A stretch of DNA of 64,000 nucleotides, taken from contig NZ_CP147251.1 in assembly GCF_017426705.2 (NCBI RefSeq), positions 1,588,501 through 1,652,500 on the forward strand. Direction: 5' to 3'. This document shows, piece after piece, positions 9,885 through 17,794 of this stretch. The DNA comes from Enterococcus sp. DIV2402. Lineage in GTDB: Bacteria > Bacillota > Bacilli > Lactobacillales > Enterococcaceae. Numbering within the stretch: position 1 is the stretch's first letter; each line of letters starts with the position of its first letter. The notes under the pieces were generated by a model. The model saw only the letters and a list, made by a program, of their open reading frames with translations. It ran no database searches and was not told where the DNA came from. Both the position numbers and the translations under genes were made by a program.

Positions 9885-11282
9885 ATGATGAATCAAAATA
9901 TTTCACCAAAAGAAATTGTCGCTGAATTGGATCAATATATTGTTGGACAACACGCTGCTAAAAAATCTGTAGCTGTTGCTTTGCGTAACCGTTATCGTCG
10001 TTTACAATTAGACGAAAAAATGCAGCAAGAAGTTACCCCTAAAAACATTTTAATGATTGGTCCAACGGGAGTCGGAAAAACAGAAATTGCTCGACGTTTA
10101 GCCAAAGTAGTGCAAGCACCTTTTGTGAAGGTAGAAGCAACTAAGTTTACTGAAGTTGGGTATGTCGGTCGTGATGTGGAGTCTATGGTTCGAGATTTAG
10201 TTGAACATGCGATTCAAATTGTTCAAAAAGAACAATATAATCGCGTACGTATTCAAGCAGAAAAAAAAGCCAATCGTCGTTTAGCTAAAGTATTAGTGCC
10301 AGGAATCAAAAAAGAGAAGAAACAATCAGCAAATCCATATGAACAGATGATGAATATGTTTAACACAATGCAACAACCAGAAGAACCTAAAGAAGAATTA
10401 ACCGATGAAATTCGTGTCAACCGTCAGTCAATTTTTGAACAGCTAGAACGTGGTGCTCTAGACGCGCGTGAAGTAACGATTGAAATTGACGAACCAAAAA
10501 CGCAAGCCCCTATGATGAATAATGGGTTAGAACAAATGGGAATTGATTTAAACGAAACTTTAGGTGCTTTGAAACCACGCAAGAAAGTCGAACGGACAGT
10601 TACTGTGAAAGAAGCACGTGAACTATTAATTCAAGAAGAATCTTCTAAATTAGTTAATGATGCAGACATTCATAGTGAGGCGTTACGTTTAGCTGAATCA
10701 AGTGGAATTATTTTTATTGATGAAATTGATAAAGTAACTTCCAAATCACAACAATCTGGTGAAGTCTCTCGTGAAGGTGTTCAACGTGACATTTTACCAA
10801 TCGTGGAAGGCTCGCAAGTCAATACTAAATATGGCTCATTACAAACTGATCATATTTTATTCATTGCATCAGGCGCGTTCCATTTATCAAAACCAAGTGA
10901 TTTAATTCCTGAACTACAAGGACGTTTCCCAATTCGTGTGGAACTAGACGATTTAACAGCTGAAGATTTCGTGAAAATCTTAAAAGAGCCAAATAATGCG
11001 TTAGTCAAACAATATATTGCATTATTAGGTACGGAAAATGTGCAAGTAACCTTTACAATTGAAGCAATTGAACGCATTGCGGCGATTGCTTTCCAAGTGA
11101 ATCGCGATACAGACAACATTGGTGCTCGTCGTCTACACACTATTTTAGAAAAACTTTTAGAAGACCTTCTTTTTGAAGCCTCTGATATGCAAATGGCTGA
11201 AATTACAATTACAGAAGCGTATGTTGATGAAAAATTAGCAGATATTGCCAAGGATGAAGATTTAAGTCGTTATATTTTATAA
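9885..11282 (+). CDS. hslU: HslU (ClpY) AAA+ ATPase
   Basis: Unfoldase partner of HslV. The N-terminal SPKEIVAELDQYIVGQ block is followed by Walker A GPTGVGKTE near residue 59, the GYVGRDVESMVRDL pore loop near 88, the inserted I-domain (about 110-240), Walker B GIIFIDEIDK near 275, and the C-terminal sensor and hexamer contacts ending in DLSRYIL, the tail that inserts into HslV. Length of 465 is typical. It lies between hslV and codY with only 4 and 15 bases of spacing. Confidence 0.97.
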   Translation: MMNQNISPKEIVAELDQYIVGQHAAKKSVAVALRNRYRRLQLDEKMQQEVTPKNILMIGPTGVGKTEIARRLAKVVQAPFVKVEATKFTEVGYVGRDVESMVRDLVEHAIQIVQKEQYNRVRIQAEKKANRRLAKVLVPGIKKEKKQSANPYEQMMNMFNTMQQPEEPKEELTDEIRVNRQSIFEQLERGALDAREVTIEIDEPKTQAPMMNNGLEQMGIDLNETLGALKPRKKVERTVTVKEARELLIQEESSKLVNDADIHSEALRLAESSGIIFIDEIDKVTSKSQQSGEVSREGVQRDILPIVEGSQVNTKYGSLQTDHILFIASGAFHLSKPSDLIPELQGRFPIRVELDDLTAEDFVKILKEPNNALVKQYIALLGTENVQVTFTIEAIERIAAIAFQVNRDTDNIGARRLHTILEKLLEDLLFEASDMQMAEITITEAYVDEKLADIAKDEDLSRYIL

Positions 11283-11297
11283 AAAAGGGAGAAAAAG

Positions 11298-12083
11298 ATG
11301 ACCACACTTTTAGAAAGAACAAGACAAATTAACGAATTATTACAACAAAAAAATACTTTTAATATGGATTCTGATTTGCCTTATGATAAAATGGCGATTA
11401 TTTTAGGGGATATTTTAGATAGTAATGCGTATATTATCAGTAGTAACGGAAGCTTATTAGGCTTCAATGAAAAACATGATGTGAACAATGCGCGTGTAAA
11501 AAATATGTTTGTTGAGAAACAATTTCCAAAAAATTATACCGATATGGTTGATAACTTAAATGCTACAGAAGCTAATATTACAATTGATAGTGATATGACC
11601 GCATTTCCTGTTGAATCTCGTGAGTTATATCCTCATGGTTTAACAACTGTTGTGCCAATCTTTGGTGCGGGTGAACGTTTAGGTACAATTATTCTTTCAA
11701 GAATTACGGATTCTTTTGATGATGAAGATTTAGTTTTGGCAGAATATAGTGCAACAGTTGTAGGAATGCAAATTTTATACCAAACATCACGTAATATTGA
11801 AGAAGATATTCGTAGTGCAACAGCTGTTCAAATGGCAGTAAATACCTTGTCATATAGCGAGTTAAAAGCTGTACAAGCAATTTTTAATGCATTAGAAGGT
11901 GATGAAGGCCGTTTGACAGCTTCCAATATTGCAGATGAAATTGGTATTACGCGTTCAGTGATTGTGAATGCTTTGCGTAAATTAGAATCAGCAGGCATCA
12001 TTGAATCGCGTTCATTAGGGATGAAAGGGACTTATTTAAAAGTATTGAATCATCGCTTTAAAGATGAACTAGATAAAGCGTAA
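11298..12083 (+). CDS. codY: Global nutrient regulator CodY
   Basis: A GTP- and branched-chain-amino-acid-sensing repressor of stationary-phase genes. The N-terminal GAF domain (about 1-155) is followed by a linker and a winged-helix domain near 200-255 with the recognition helix in ASNIADEIGITRSVIVNALR. Length of 261 residues matches the family. AAAAGGGAGAAAAAG lies before the ATG. It is the last core gene of the xerC-hslVU-codY cluster, and the LacX-like gene follows after 27 bases. Confidence 0.96.
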   Translation: MTTLLERTRQINELLQQKNTFNMDSDLPYDKMAIILGDILDSNAYIISSNGSLLGFNEKHDVNNARVKNMFVEKQFPKNYTDMVDNLNATEANITIDSDMTAFPVESRELYPHGLTTVVPIFGAGERLGTIILSRITDSFDDEDLVLAEYSATVVGMQILYQTSRNIEEDIRSATAVQMAVNTLSYSELKAVQAIFNALEGDEGRLTASNIADEIGITRSVIVNALRKLESAGIIESRSLGMKGTYLKVLNHRFKDELDKA

Positions 12084-12110
12084 ACTTTTAAACTCTAAGG
12101 GGGAAATAAA

Positions 12111-12986
12111 ATGGATATTACAATTGAAACACCTCACTTAAAAGCAGTTATCTCAACACATGGAGCAGAGTTAAAGAGCTTAAAAAGTAAAGAAACAGAG
12201 ATTGAATACATTTGGCAAGCTGATCCCAAACATTGGGCTCGTCATGCACCAGTTTTATTTCCATTTGTTGGTTCTTTAAAAGACAATCAATATACGTATC
12301 AAGGGAAAACCTATGAACTACCGCAACATGGATTTGCTCGCGATATGGAATTTAGCGTGTTGGAACAAAAAGAAGATGCAGTAAGTTTTATCTTAGAAGA
12401 CACACCAGAAACAAAAAAAGTCTATCCTTTTGATTTTAAATTAGTTTTGTCTTATGAATTAGGAGGAGACGGTATTGTGGTTAAATACCGTGTAGAAAAT
12501 CCTACAGGTGAAGAAATGTATTTTTCAATTGGAGGACATCCAGCTTTTAATGTGCCATTAGAGGAAGGGTTGTCGTTTGAGGATTATTTTTTAGAGCCAT
12601 CACCAATGAAATCTCGTGTTATTGTTCCTTTGCGTGGCCGCTATGTAAATTTAGATCAGCGGACGCTTGGACAAACAAATACGAATATTGCTTTAACGCA
12701 TGATTTATTCAAAAATGATGCATTGATTTTTGAAACAATTGGTTTAAATTCATTTTCGATTCGTAGTGAAAATTCACCACATAGTGTAACATTAACTTAT
12801 AATAACATGCCGTATGTTGGTATTTGGTCTACTTATCCAGTAGAATCACCTTTTGTATGTATTGAACCATGGGAAGGCATTGCAGATACCCATGATGCAA
12901 GTGGTGAACTAACAGAAAAATTGGGCATTCGTAAATTAGATGCTCATGAAGTATTTGAGACAAAGTATTCGATTACAGTGAAATAA
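12111..12986 (+). CDS. LacX-type aldose 1-epimerase family protein
   Basis: Galactose-mutarotase-like beta-sandwich protein, expected to interconvert sugar anomers, though LacX substrates are poorly defined. Family marks are SIGGHPAFNVPL near residue 138 (with the catalytic-type His), the early HWARHAPVLFPFVGSLKDNQY block, and FVCIEPWEGIADTHDAS near 250 with the catalytic-type Glu. The length of 291 is normal, so the C-terminus is intact. Its last codons and stop form part of the left direct repeat of the 12975-17794 island, which integrated exactly at the 3' end without damaging the protein. AAGGGGGAAATAAA precedes the ATG. Confidence 0.85.
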   Translation: MDITIETPHLKAVISTHGAELKSLKSKETEIEYIWQADPKHWARHAPVLFPFVGSLKDNQYTYQGKTYELPQHGFARDMEFSVLEQKEDAVSFILEDTPETKKVYPFDFKLVLSYELGGDGIVVKYRVENPTGEEMYFSIGGHPAFNVPLEEGLSFEDYFLEPSPMKSRVIVPLRGRYVNLDQRTLGQTNTNIALTHDLFKNDALIFETIGLNSFSIRSENSPHSVTLTYNNMPYVGIWSTYPVESPFVCIEPWEGIADTHDASGELTEKLGIRKLDAHEVFETKYSITVK

Positions 12987-12994
12987 AAAATAAG
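12975..12994 (+). repeat. Left attachment-site repeat (attL core)
   Basis: ACAGTGAAATAAAAAATAAG, identical to 17775-17794. It covers the last two sense codons and the stop of the LacX-like gene plus ten bases. The bases on either side differ between the copies, so 20 bp is the exact extent. Confidence 0.8.
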
Positions 12995-13002
12995 TTTAAA
13001 TG

Positions 13003-13047
13003 GAAGCTTAGAAACCTTGTTAAATCAAGATTTCTAGGCTTTTTTTT
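13003..13047 (+). terminator. Element-borne terminator after the LacX-like gene
   Basis: AAGCTTAGAAACCTTG pairs with CAAGATTTCTAGGCTT (with G-T pairs and one mismatch), followed by eight T. It lies inside the island and now ends the LacX-like transcript, replacing the terminator that the insertion pushed to 17785. Confidence 0.75.
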
Positions 13048-13063
13048 GTTAGATAAATATAAA

Positions 13064-13086
13064 TGAATAAACTTTTGAATAAACTT
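13064..13086 (+). repeat. Two copies of TGAATAAACTT (left arm-type repeats)
   Basis: The 11-mer occurs at 13064-13074 and 13076-13086, between the left att core and the integrase relic. A third copy lies inside the right end at 17660. Short direct repeats flanking both att cores are the usual arm sites of tyrosine integrases. The functional reading is an inference. Confidence 0.5.
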
Positions 13087-13090
13087 CACA

Positions 13091-13324
13091 CTAAAAAGCC
13101 ATATAGTTAGCAAATTTAGATGCAGTGTCTTTCACTTTTTCTGGTGACACATGAGCATAGATATTCATCGTTGTTTGAATGTCTTTATGTCCTAATCGCT
13201 CTTGTACCTCTTTCATGGATGCACCAGATTCAAACAACAGGCTACAATGTGTGTGACGAAATCCATGAGCGGTTATAACAGGAATGTTATTATGTCGTTG
13301 ATAAAATTTTTTAACTAGTAACTT
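13091..13324 (-). pseudogene. Tyrosine integrase, C-terminal relic
   Basis: I translated the minus strand from an in-frame stop at 13325-13327 to the TAG at 13091. The 77 residues contain HGFRHTHCSLLFESGASMKE, then VQERLGHKDIQTTMNIYAHV, which are the H-x-x-R-H, GH and nucleophile-tyrosine parts of a phage/ICE integrase (Int-Tn916/phage type). The catalytic arginine region, the core-binding domain and the arm-binding domain are gone and no start codon with a ribosome site exists, so it cannot be active. The true C-terminal stop is kept, and it sits 96 bases from the left repeat, which is the normal layout of int next to attL. Confidence 0.9.
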
Positions 13325-13412
13325 CTAGTATCATACATGGTAATTTGTAATAGAAATTGCAACTTGAGATGATAAAAGAGGGGATAAAAAAATTACCTCT
13401 TTATGAGATAAC

Positions 13413-13598
13413 CTAGTCTAAAACGATTAGATCATAAAGCATGAAAAGTGTAGCAAAGGCTAAATCAACTGTCTTTTTATTTAGATACTCTACAGAAAAA
13501 ATATACTTCGTTATTGTATGACGTATACAATTATAATAAACATGACGTTCAGGCATGAATTCACGACGTTTACGACCAAAACATTTTTTACATATCAG
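13413..13598 (-). pseudogene. Unrecognised coding relic between integrase relic and cargo
   Basis: A 61-codon open stretch on the minus strand, bounded by stops and with no convincing start. The translated sequence is basic at first (ICKKCFGRKRREFMPERHVY) with a CxxC pair, then ends in a hydrophobic tail. I do not recognise the family. Its location between the integrase relic and the cargo suggests debris of the original element's other genes, but a chance open frame in A/T-rich DNA is possible. Confidence 0.3.
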
Positions 13599-13644
13599 TT
13601 ATGGTAAGATAATTTGGGGCAGGTCATAAGAAAGGAAGTTTTTT

Positions 13645-14085
13645 ATGAAAAGTAAAATTTTGTCACGAGGAGCATTTATCTTTATTGTAACCACTCTTTT
13701 TACATCATTCATTGGATTTGCAGATACTCAGGATAAGCCTTATTCATTCCAATTTTGGGGACCTGCTAGTAATCACTATACTGGTGCTAGAACAAAGGAG
13801 ACAAGCTCCTCAATGTATATTAGTGTTACTAAAACAAGTGATGGATCTATAACTACATTTAATGCTAAGCCTCAAGCTAATGGAAAGAATAGATGGGTAA
13901 ACGTCGGAAATGGTGGGACCGTTGCAGTTGGAAGAAAGTATGAAGTGTATAATTCGGCATATGAGACATTCAATAAAGTTCCAACTCGATTTAGAGGTAT
14001 TGCTAGTACTTTGGGAAAAGTAACTATTTCTGGGAATTGGTCCCCAGATTATACTCGAGAAAGTGGCGTATATGTTTTACCTTAA
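13645..14085 (+). CDS. Small secreted protein, DUF2712-like, possible bacteriocin-type cargo
   Basis: A 146-residue protein with a clear Sec signal peptide: basic start MKSK, hydrophobic core to about residue 24, and a likely cut after GFA. The mature part of about 120 residues is rich in Ser, Thr, Tyr, Asn and Gly with aromatic pairs (YSFQFWGP, YTGARTKETSSS, ISGNWSPDY), which suggests an all-beta extracellular protein. It reminds me of DUF2712-type exported proteins found beside ABC exporters; that is from memory and not searched. There are no cysteines in the mature part and no double-glycine leader. AAAGGAAG lies before the ATG. It is 66 bases upstream of the transporter genes and on the same strand. 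Confidence 0.6.
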   Translation: MKSKILSRGAFIFIVTTLFTSFIGFADTQDKPYSFQFWGPASNHYTGARTKETSSSMYISVTKTSDGSITTFNAKPQANGKNRWVNVGNGGTVAVGRKYEVYNSAYETFNKVPTRFRGIASTLGKVTISGNWSPDYTRESGVYVLP

Positions 14086-14151
14086 ATAATCAGTTTATTA
14101 TAATTTAATACAATGACCTGCCTATAATATAAATGAATGGAGATATAAAAT

Positions 14152-14943
14152 TTGTTAAAGAAAAGATTACATCAAGTTCTGTCAGAAAAAATTATTTATT
14201 TGTCTTTATTAATTCTATGGACAATTTCTATTTCTCAAGTAGTATACAATTTGATGAATGAAAAATTGGCTAATCCAGAAGAAGTTCCAAGAAGTTTATC
14301 TTATGCCTGGATTTTATCGGGAGATTCTAGTGGTTCTTTTTTGTTTATCATGTTGGTTCTACTATTTCCACTTTCAAGTCTACCGTTCTCGTTACACTTA
14401 TTAAAAGAAAAAAATAACTTTTTCTCCTATTTTTATTTAATTAGATCCTCCAAAAAAACGTATTTAAATTCAATGTTACTCACTAATTCTATTATCAGTA
14501 TATTTGTAACACTTTCAACTTTATTTTTGAATATATATTTGAACAGCTTGTTCTTTCCATTAATTAAACCAAACGAGTTTACAGATTATATGAGAGCATA
14601 TCCATTAATTCCAGGACAAACATTTAGCCAAGAGTTATTCAAAAACCATCCTTTAATCAACATGCTGATGTACATTGGTATTGCACTTATATATGTATTA
14701 CTAATAAATAATTTGATTTTATTATTGGGATATTTTGTAAATAAGCAGATGTATTTATTCTCTTTAGCAGTAATTTTTCCGTTCATATTACTTGTAATAC
14801 CAATAAAACATAAATTGTCACCGCTTGTTACTCTTTCGGTACACGCTTATAACGTATCATTAATCAGCACAAGCATTCTTTTTTTATGTTTGTTTGGCAT
14901 CATTTTATCACTGTATTACTATATATTAAGACATACGGAGTGA
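14152..14943 (+). CDS. Multi-pass membrane protein, probable ABC-2-type permease subunit
   Basis: A 263-residue protein with about six hydrophobic segments (near residues 17-33, 60-80, 106-128, 170-195, 200-218 and 232-256), the layout of ABC-2 permeases. The stretch between segments 1 and 2 and the one near 140-165 would face outside. It starts at TTG with ATGGAGAT upstream. The second permease follows 12 bases later and the ATPase after that, so it is most likely half of an exporter. Function is inferred from topology and context; I see no family motif. Confidence 0.6.
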   Translation: MLKKRLHQVLSEKIIYLSLLILWTISISQVVYNLMNEKLANPEEVPRSLSYAWILSGDSSGSFLFIMLVLLFPLSSLPFSLHLLKEKNNFFSYFYLIRSSKKTYLNSMLLTNSIISIFVTLSTLFLNIYLNSLFFPLIKPNEFTDYMRAYPLIPGQTFSQELFKNHPLINMLMYIGIALIYVLLINNLILLLGYFVNKQMYLFSLAVIFPFILLVIPIKHKLSPLVTLSVHAYNVSLISTSILFLCLFGIILSLYYYILRHTE

Positions 14944-14955
14944 GGACTAACAAAA

Positions 14956-16299
14956 ATGTATTTTAATATTTTTATGCACTATAAGAAAATTTATATTCCT
15001 TATTTTTTATATTTCTTACTGGCTGCTAATTATTCAGCTGAGTTTATTTTGAAAATAGGTCAATCCGGATACACACTTATTATTGATGAATACTATATAA
15101 GTATATTGATACTTCCATTTTATTTTTTATTTTTTAGAATTGTCACCAATAGTTATTATTCAAAAATAGCTCAAATAAGAATGAACCCATCTAGAAAGAT
15201 TATTTTGGCAAGTTATTATTCTTTATTTGCTAGTATTTTCTATTCATTTTTATACATATTGGCGGCGATATGTATTCTTGCTATAAAAAAACAAACTTAT
15301 TTTTCTTTTGAATTTACTTATATAGGCACAATAATTAATCAACAAATTATTATGTTTATAATATGCTTTCTTTTCCTTATTTTATTAAAAAATCAAATAT
15401 CATTGATATTATGTCTATCTATGAGTATTATTCCTATCATTGATTATTTCTTTTTTTCGTCAAAACTTATTTATTTTTTTAATATAGCAGGATTGAATGC
15501 TTTTTCACCTTTGTATTTTTTTAGAAATATAGCAGTGTGTATACTAATTTTTCTAAACACATTTTCTTTTATAAATAGGAAAATAGTTGAACGTGAAATT
15601 TTAATTCGTTGGAAAACTGTAAAGAAAATGGTATTAATGTTTATTTTAATATTACTATATACTTTTTTTAAATATATAAATTATCAGGATTATTCTTATT
15701 TATCGGTGTATAGCATGGAATTTTTACTTGGTGTTGAGCCAGCTATGGTAAAAGATTTGTTGTATGAAGATATTTTTTCTTTTCCCTTTATGTGGTATTT
15801 TATTATAGTTTTATATTTTCTATTTTTAGGGTCCACGAGATATGAAGATTGGACTTCTACAGGAGTTTATTTGAGAATACGGACAACAAAGCACACATTT
15901 TCAATCTTAAAGAACCTTTCTCTGTTATGTATAAGTTTCTTTTTTGTGACCGTATACTTTTTTATCCCTTTGATTTTAGATACACAATTTAATCCGAATG
16001 CCAACTCAGAGATAGACTATTTTCTTGCTAAGATACTTTTAACGTCATGGATGGTATTGTATTCTTCGGGGATATTTTACGAATATATGACCATGAAAAT
16101 TTCTCCAAAAATCAGTTTAGTTATAGTAATGATTCTAATTTTTGTGAACATCTTAGTTGGAAAAGGAATCTATTTGAACGCATTAATGGTTAACCAATGG
16201 GAGTTAGTTTTTATATCAAGAAATCTAGCCATTACTTGGTCAATTATTGTTTTCTTGATTTCGTGTAGTCATTTTTTTATGAGAGGAAGTAGTAAGTAA
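14956..16299 (+). CDS. Large multi-pass membrane protein, second putative permease
   Basis: A 447-residue, extremely hydrophobic, Phe/Ile/Tyr-rich protein with about 11-12 predicted membrane segments. No charged catalytic motif is visible. Its stop is directly followed by the ATG of the ATPase gene (TAAATG), so the two are translationally coupled. Together with the 263-residue permease it could form the membrane channel of an exporter or an immunity complex. The family is not recognised. Codon use is A/T-rich even compared with the core genes here. Confidence 0.6.
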   Translation: MYFNIFMHYKKIYIPYFLYFLLAANYSAEFILKIGQSGYTLIIDEYYISILILPFYFLFFRIVTNSYYSKIAQIRMNPSRKIILASYYSLFASIFYSFLYILAAICILAIKKQTYFSFEFTYIGTIINQQIIMFIICFLFLILLKNQISLILCLSMSIIPIIDYFFFSSKLIYFFNIAGLNAFSPLYFFRNIAVCILIFLNTFSFINRKIVEREILIRWKTVKKMVLMFILILLYTFFKYINYQDYSYLSVYSMEFLLGVEPAMVKDLLYEDIFSFPFMWYFIIVLYFLFLGSTRYEDWTSTGVYLRIRTTKHTFSILKNLSLLCISFFFVTVYFFIPLILDTQFNPNANSEIDYFLAKILLTSWMVLYSSGIFYEYMTMKISPKISLVIVMILIFVNILVGKGIYLNALMVNQWELVFISRNLAITWSIIVFLISCSHFFMRGSSK

Positions 16300-16938
16300 A
16301 TGAGCAAATTAGAAATAAAAAATGTAACAAAAACAATAAAAAAAAGAAGGATTTTAAATAATATATCTTTTGTAGCTCAATCTGGTCAAATTATAGGAAT
16401 AACTGGACCTAATGGCTCTGGAAAAACGATGCTATTAAAGGTAATTACAGGTTTAACTTCTTATGATGCGGGAGAAGTTAAACTTGGAGAAAAAATTGTT
16501 GGACATGATATTGAGCACTTAGAAGATACAGGTATTATTATTGAGAATCCTCAGTTTATAAATGATTTGACGGCTTTTCAGAATTTGAAATTTCTTGCAT
16601 CTATTAACAATAAAATAACTGATAATGAAATTAGATCAACTTTAAGTAAAATTGGTCTTTTAAATGTGGAAAAGGAGAAATATAAAAATTTCTCATTAGG
16701 TATGAAACAACGGTTAGCATTTGCTCAAGCTATAATGGAAGATCAATCAATACTTATACTTGATGAGCCAACTAATGCATTAGATGAAGATGGTATAAAA
16801 ACGATCGAACAGATATTGATTTCTGAACGTCAAAAGAACAAGATTATTATTATTGCTAGTCATGATTCTGAATTTTTAGCTAGAATAACGGATATTAGGC
16901 TTAGAATTAGCGAGGGGCATTTAAATGAAATGGATTAA
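16300..16938 (+). CDS. ABC transporter ATP-binding protein
   Basis: A 212-residue nucleotide-binding subunit. Walker A is GPNGSGKTMLLKVITGL near residue 36. The signature is NFSLGMKQRLAFAQA near 130, Walker B is ILILDEPTNALD near 151, and the switch histidine is in IASHDSEF near 188. This is the short form used with ABC-2 type permeases, as in drug, lantibiotic-immunity and peptide exporters. The start is one base after the upstream stop, and the next gene begins inside its last codons, so the three are coupled. Confidence 0.9.
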   Translation: MSKLEIKNVTKTIKKRRILNNISFVAQSGQIIGITGPNGSGKTMLLKVITGLTSYDAGEVKLGEKIVGHDIEHLEDTGIIIENPQFINDLTAFQNLKFLASINNKITDNEIRSTLSKIGLLNVEKEKYKNFSLGMKQRLAFAQAIMEDQSILILDEPTNALDEDGIKTIEQILISERQKNKIIIIASHDSEFLARITDIRLRISEGHLNEMD

Positions 16939-17485
16939 GAAAAACTGTATAATATTCTTGATACTCTTTTTGATTATTATTTCCTTACTAAGGATTAAAG
17001 CTGTTAATAAAAATAATCAAATGTATGAAACCTCAGAAATACCTGTTGAGGTAGGAGAAAGTATTAATATTGAAGATATAGAGTACACTTTAAAAGAAAT
17101 TGTTAGTATTGAAGAAATATATAAGGAAGATATGGAACGAAACTATATAGTAACAACGTTAGCTATTCAAGTCAAAAATATTGGAGATAAAGAAATTGAT
17201 TTGTTAGAAAAAAAGTACATTTCTTTTTTTGCTAAGTATCAAAATTTTTCGAGTTATATGATGGCGGAAACGTCAAAAAATGATATTTTGTTGGCTCCGA
17301 ATAAAGAGGGAACAATTCTTGTAGAAGTGGAATTCGCAAAAGGGAAATTTTACAATTACTATAATCATTATGATAAGCAAGAAGAGTTCTATCTTTATAT
17401 AAAACCTAACTTCAAAAAGCAAGAAGCGAAACAAAATAATATTTATAAATTTAAAATCATTCCGAAAAAAATGTATGAGTTTTAA
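16925..17485 (+). CDS. Membrane-anchored extracytoplasmic protein, DUF4352-like
   Basis: A 186-residue protein starting with a basic stretch and a hydrophobic segment (about residues 7-22) without a lipobox cysteine, so it is probably an N-terminally anchored protein. The remainder resembles a beta-sandwich of the DUF4352 kind: VGESINIEDIEYTL near 39, then a long strand pair around IVTTLAIQVKNIGDKEIDL, and the LLAPNKEGTILVEVEF strand near 120. Such proteins often accompany bacteriocin and ABC exporter genes as accessory or immunity factors. It overlaps the ATPase gene by 14 bases. Function is inferred from context. Confidence 0.55.
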   Translation: MKWIKKNCIIFLILFLIIISLLRIKAVNKNNQMYETSEIPVEVGESINIEDIEYTLKEIVSIEEIYKEDMERNYIVTTLAIQVKNIGDKEIDLLEKKYISFFAKYQNFSSYMMAETSKNDILLAPNKEGTILVEVEFAKGKFYNYYNHYDKQEEFYLYIKPNFKKQEAKQNNIYKFKIIPKKMYEF

Positions 17486-17774
17486 ACTATATATTGTTTA
17501 TAGATTAATAATTAAATGATTTTATAAAGACGGAATAGTATATTTTTATACGGGTGAGTATAGAAAATCGATTGAGAAAAATATAATTAATCGTGCAGGA
17601 AATTTATCTCTATGTATTAAGAGAGCCACCCATATAGTGAGCCTAGATTAATCGAAATTTGAATAAACTTGAGTTACTTAATAGGTGCAATCAAGTTGAT
17701 AAAGTGGTACTGTTAAGGTATATATTTGCTAAAAGGTTTAAGTAGTTTCTACCTATTGTGTATACCAGTTTATA
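17486..17774. other. Non-coding right end of the island
   Basis: No open frame with a start site is convincing on either strand here. It contains one TGAATAAACTT copy at 17660-17670 (see separate entry) and otherwise A/T-rich sequence up to the right repeat. It is the segment where right-arm integrase sites would be expected. Confidence 0.5.
17660..17670 (+). repeat. TGAATAAACTT (right arm-type repeat)
   Basis: Third copy of the 11-mer found twice inside the left end, here 105 bases inside the right repeat and in the same orientation. Confidence 0.45.
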
Positions 17775-17794
17775 ACAGTGAAATAAAAAATAAG
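17775..17794 (+). repeat. Right attachment-site repeat (attR core)
   Basis: ACAGTGAAATAAAAAATAAG, identical to 12975-12994. Its last ten bases run into the stem of the terminator that follows, so the repeat overlaps the old 3' flank of the LacX-like gene. Confidence 0.8.

Larger units (their letters stand above)
12975..17794. mobile_element. Integrated genomic island (4.8 kb) with integrase relic and ABC/secreted-protein cargo
   Basis: The region is bounded by the same 20-bp sequence in direct orientation at 12975-12994 and 17775-17794. Directly inside the left copy is the C-terminal 77 codons of a tyrosine integrase (minus strand), as expected for an integrase next to its att site. TGAATAAACTT occurs twice inside the left end and once inside the right end, like arm-type binding sites. 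Island genes use AGA and ATA codons and long A/T runs far more than the flanking core genes, which prefer CGT and ATT. With the integrase truncated, the element should be immobile on its own. Integration at this site is inferred; the repeat and relic are directly seen. Confidence 0.8.

Noticed and set aside
10850..11251. 133-codon minus-strand frame opposite hslU
   Set aside because: It lies within the conserved HslU coding frame, has no ribosome site and a Ser-rich shadow composition.
13645..14085. Lactococcin 972-type bacteriocin
   Set aside because: The secreted protein has a similar size and beta-rich style and an adjacent ABC system, but I could not match the family pattern. I kept the looser DUF2712-like description.
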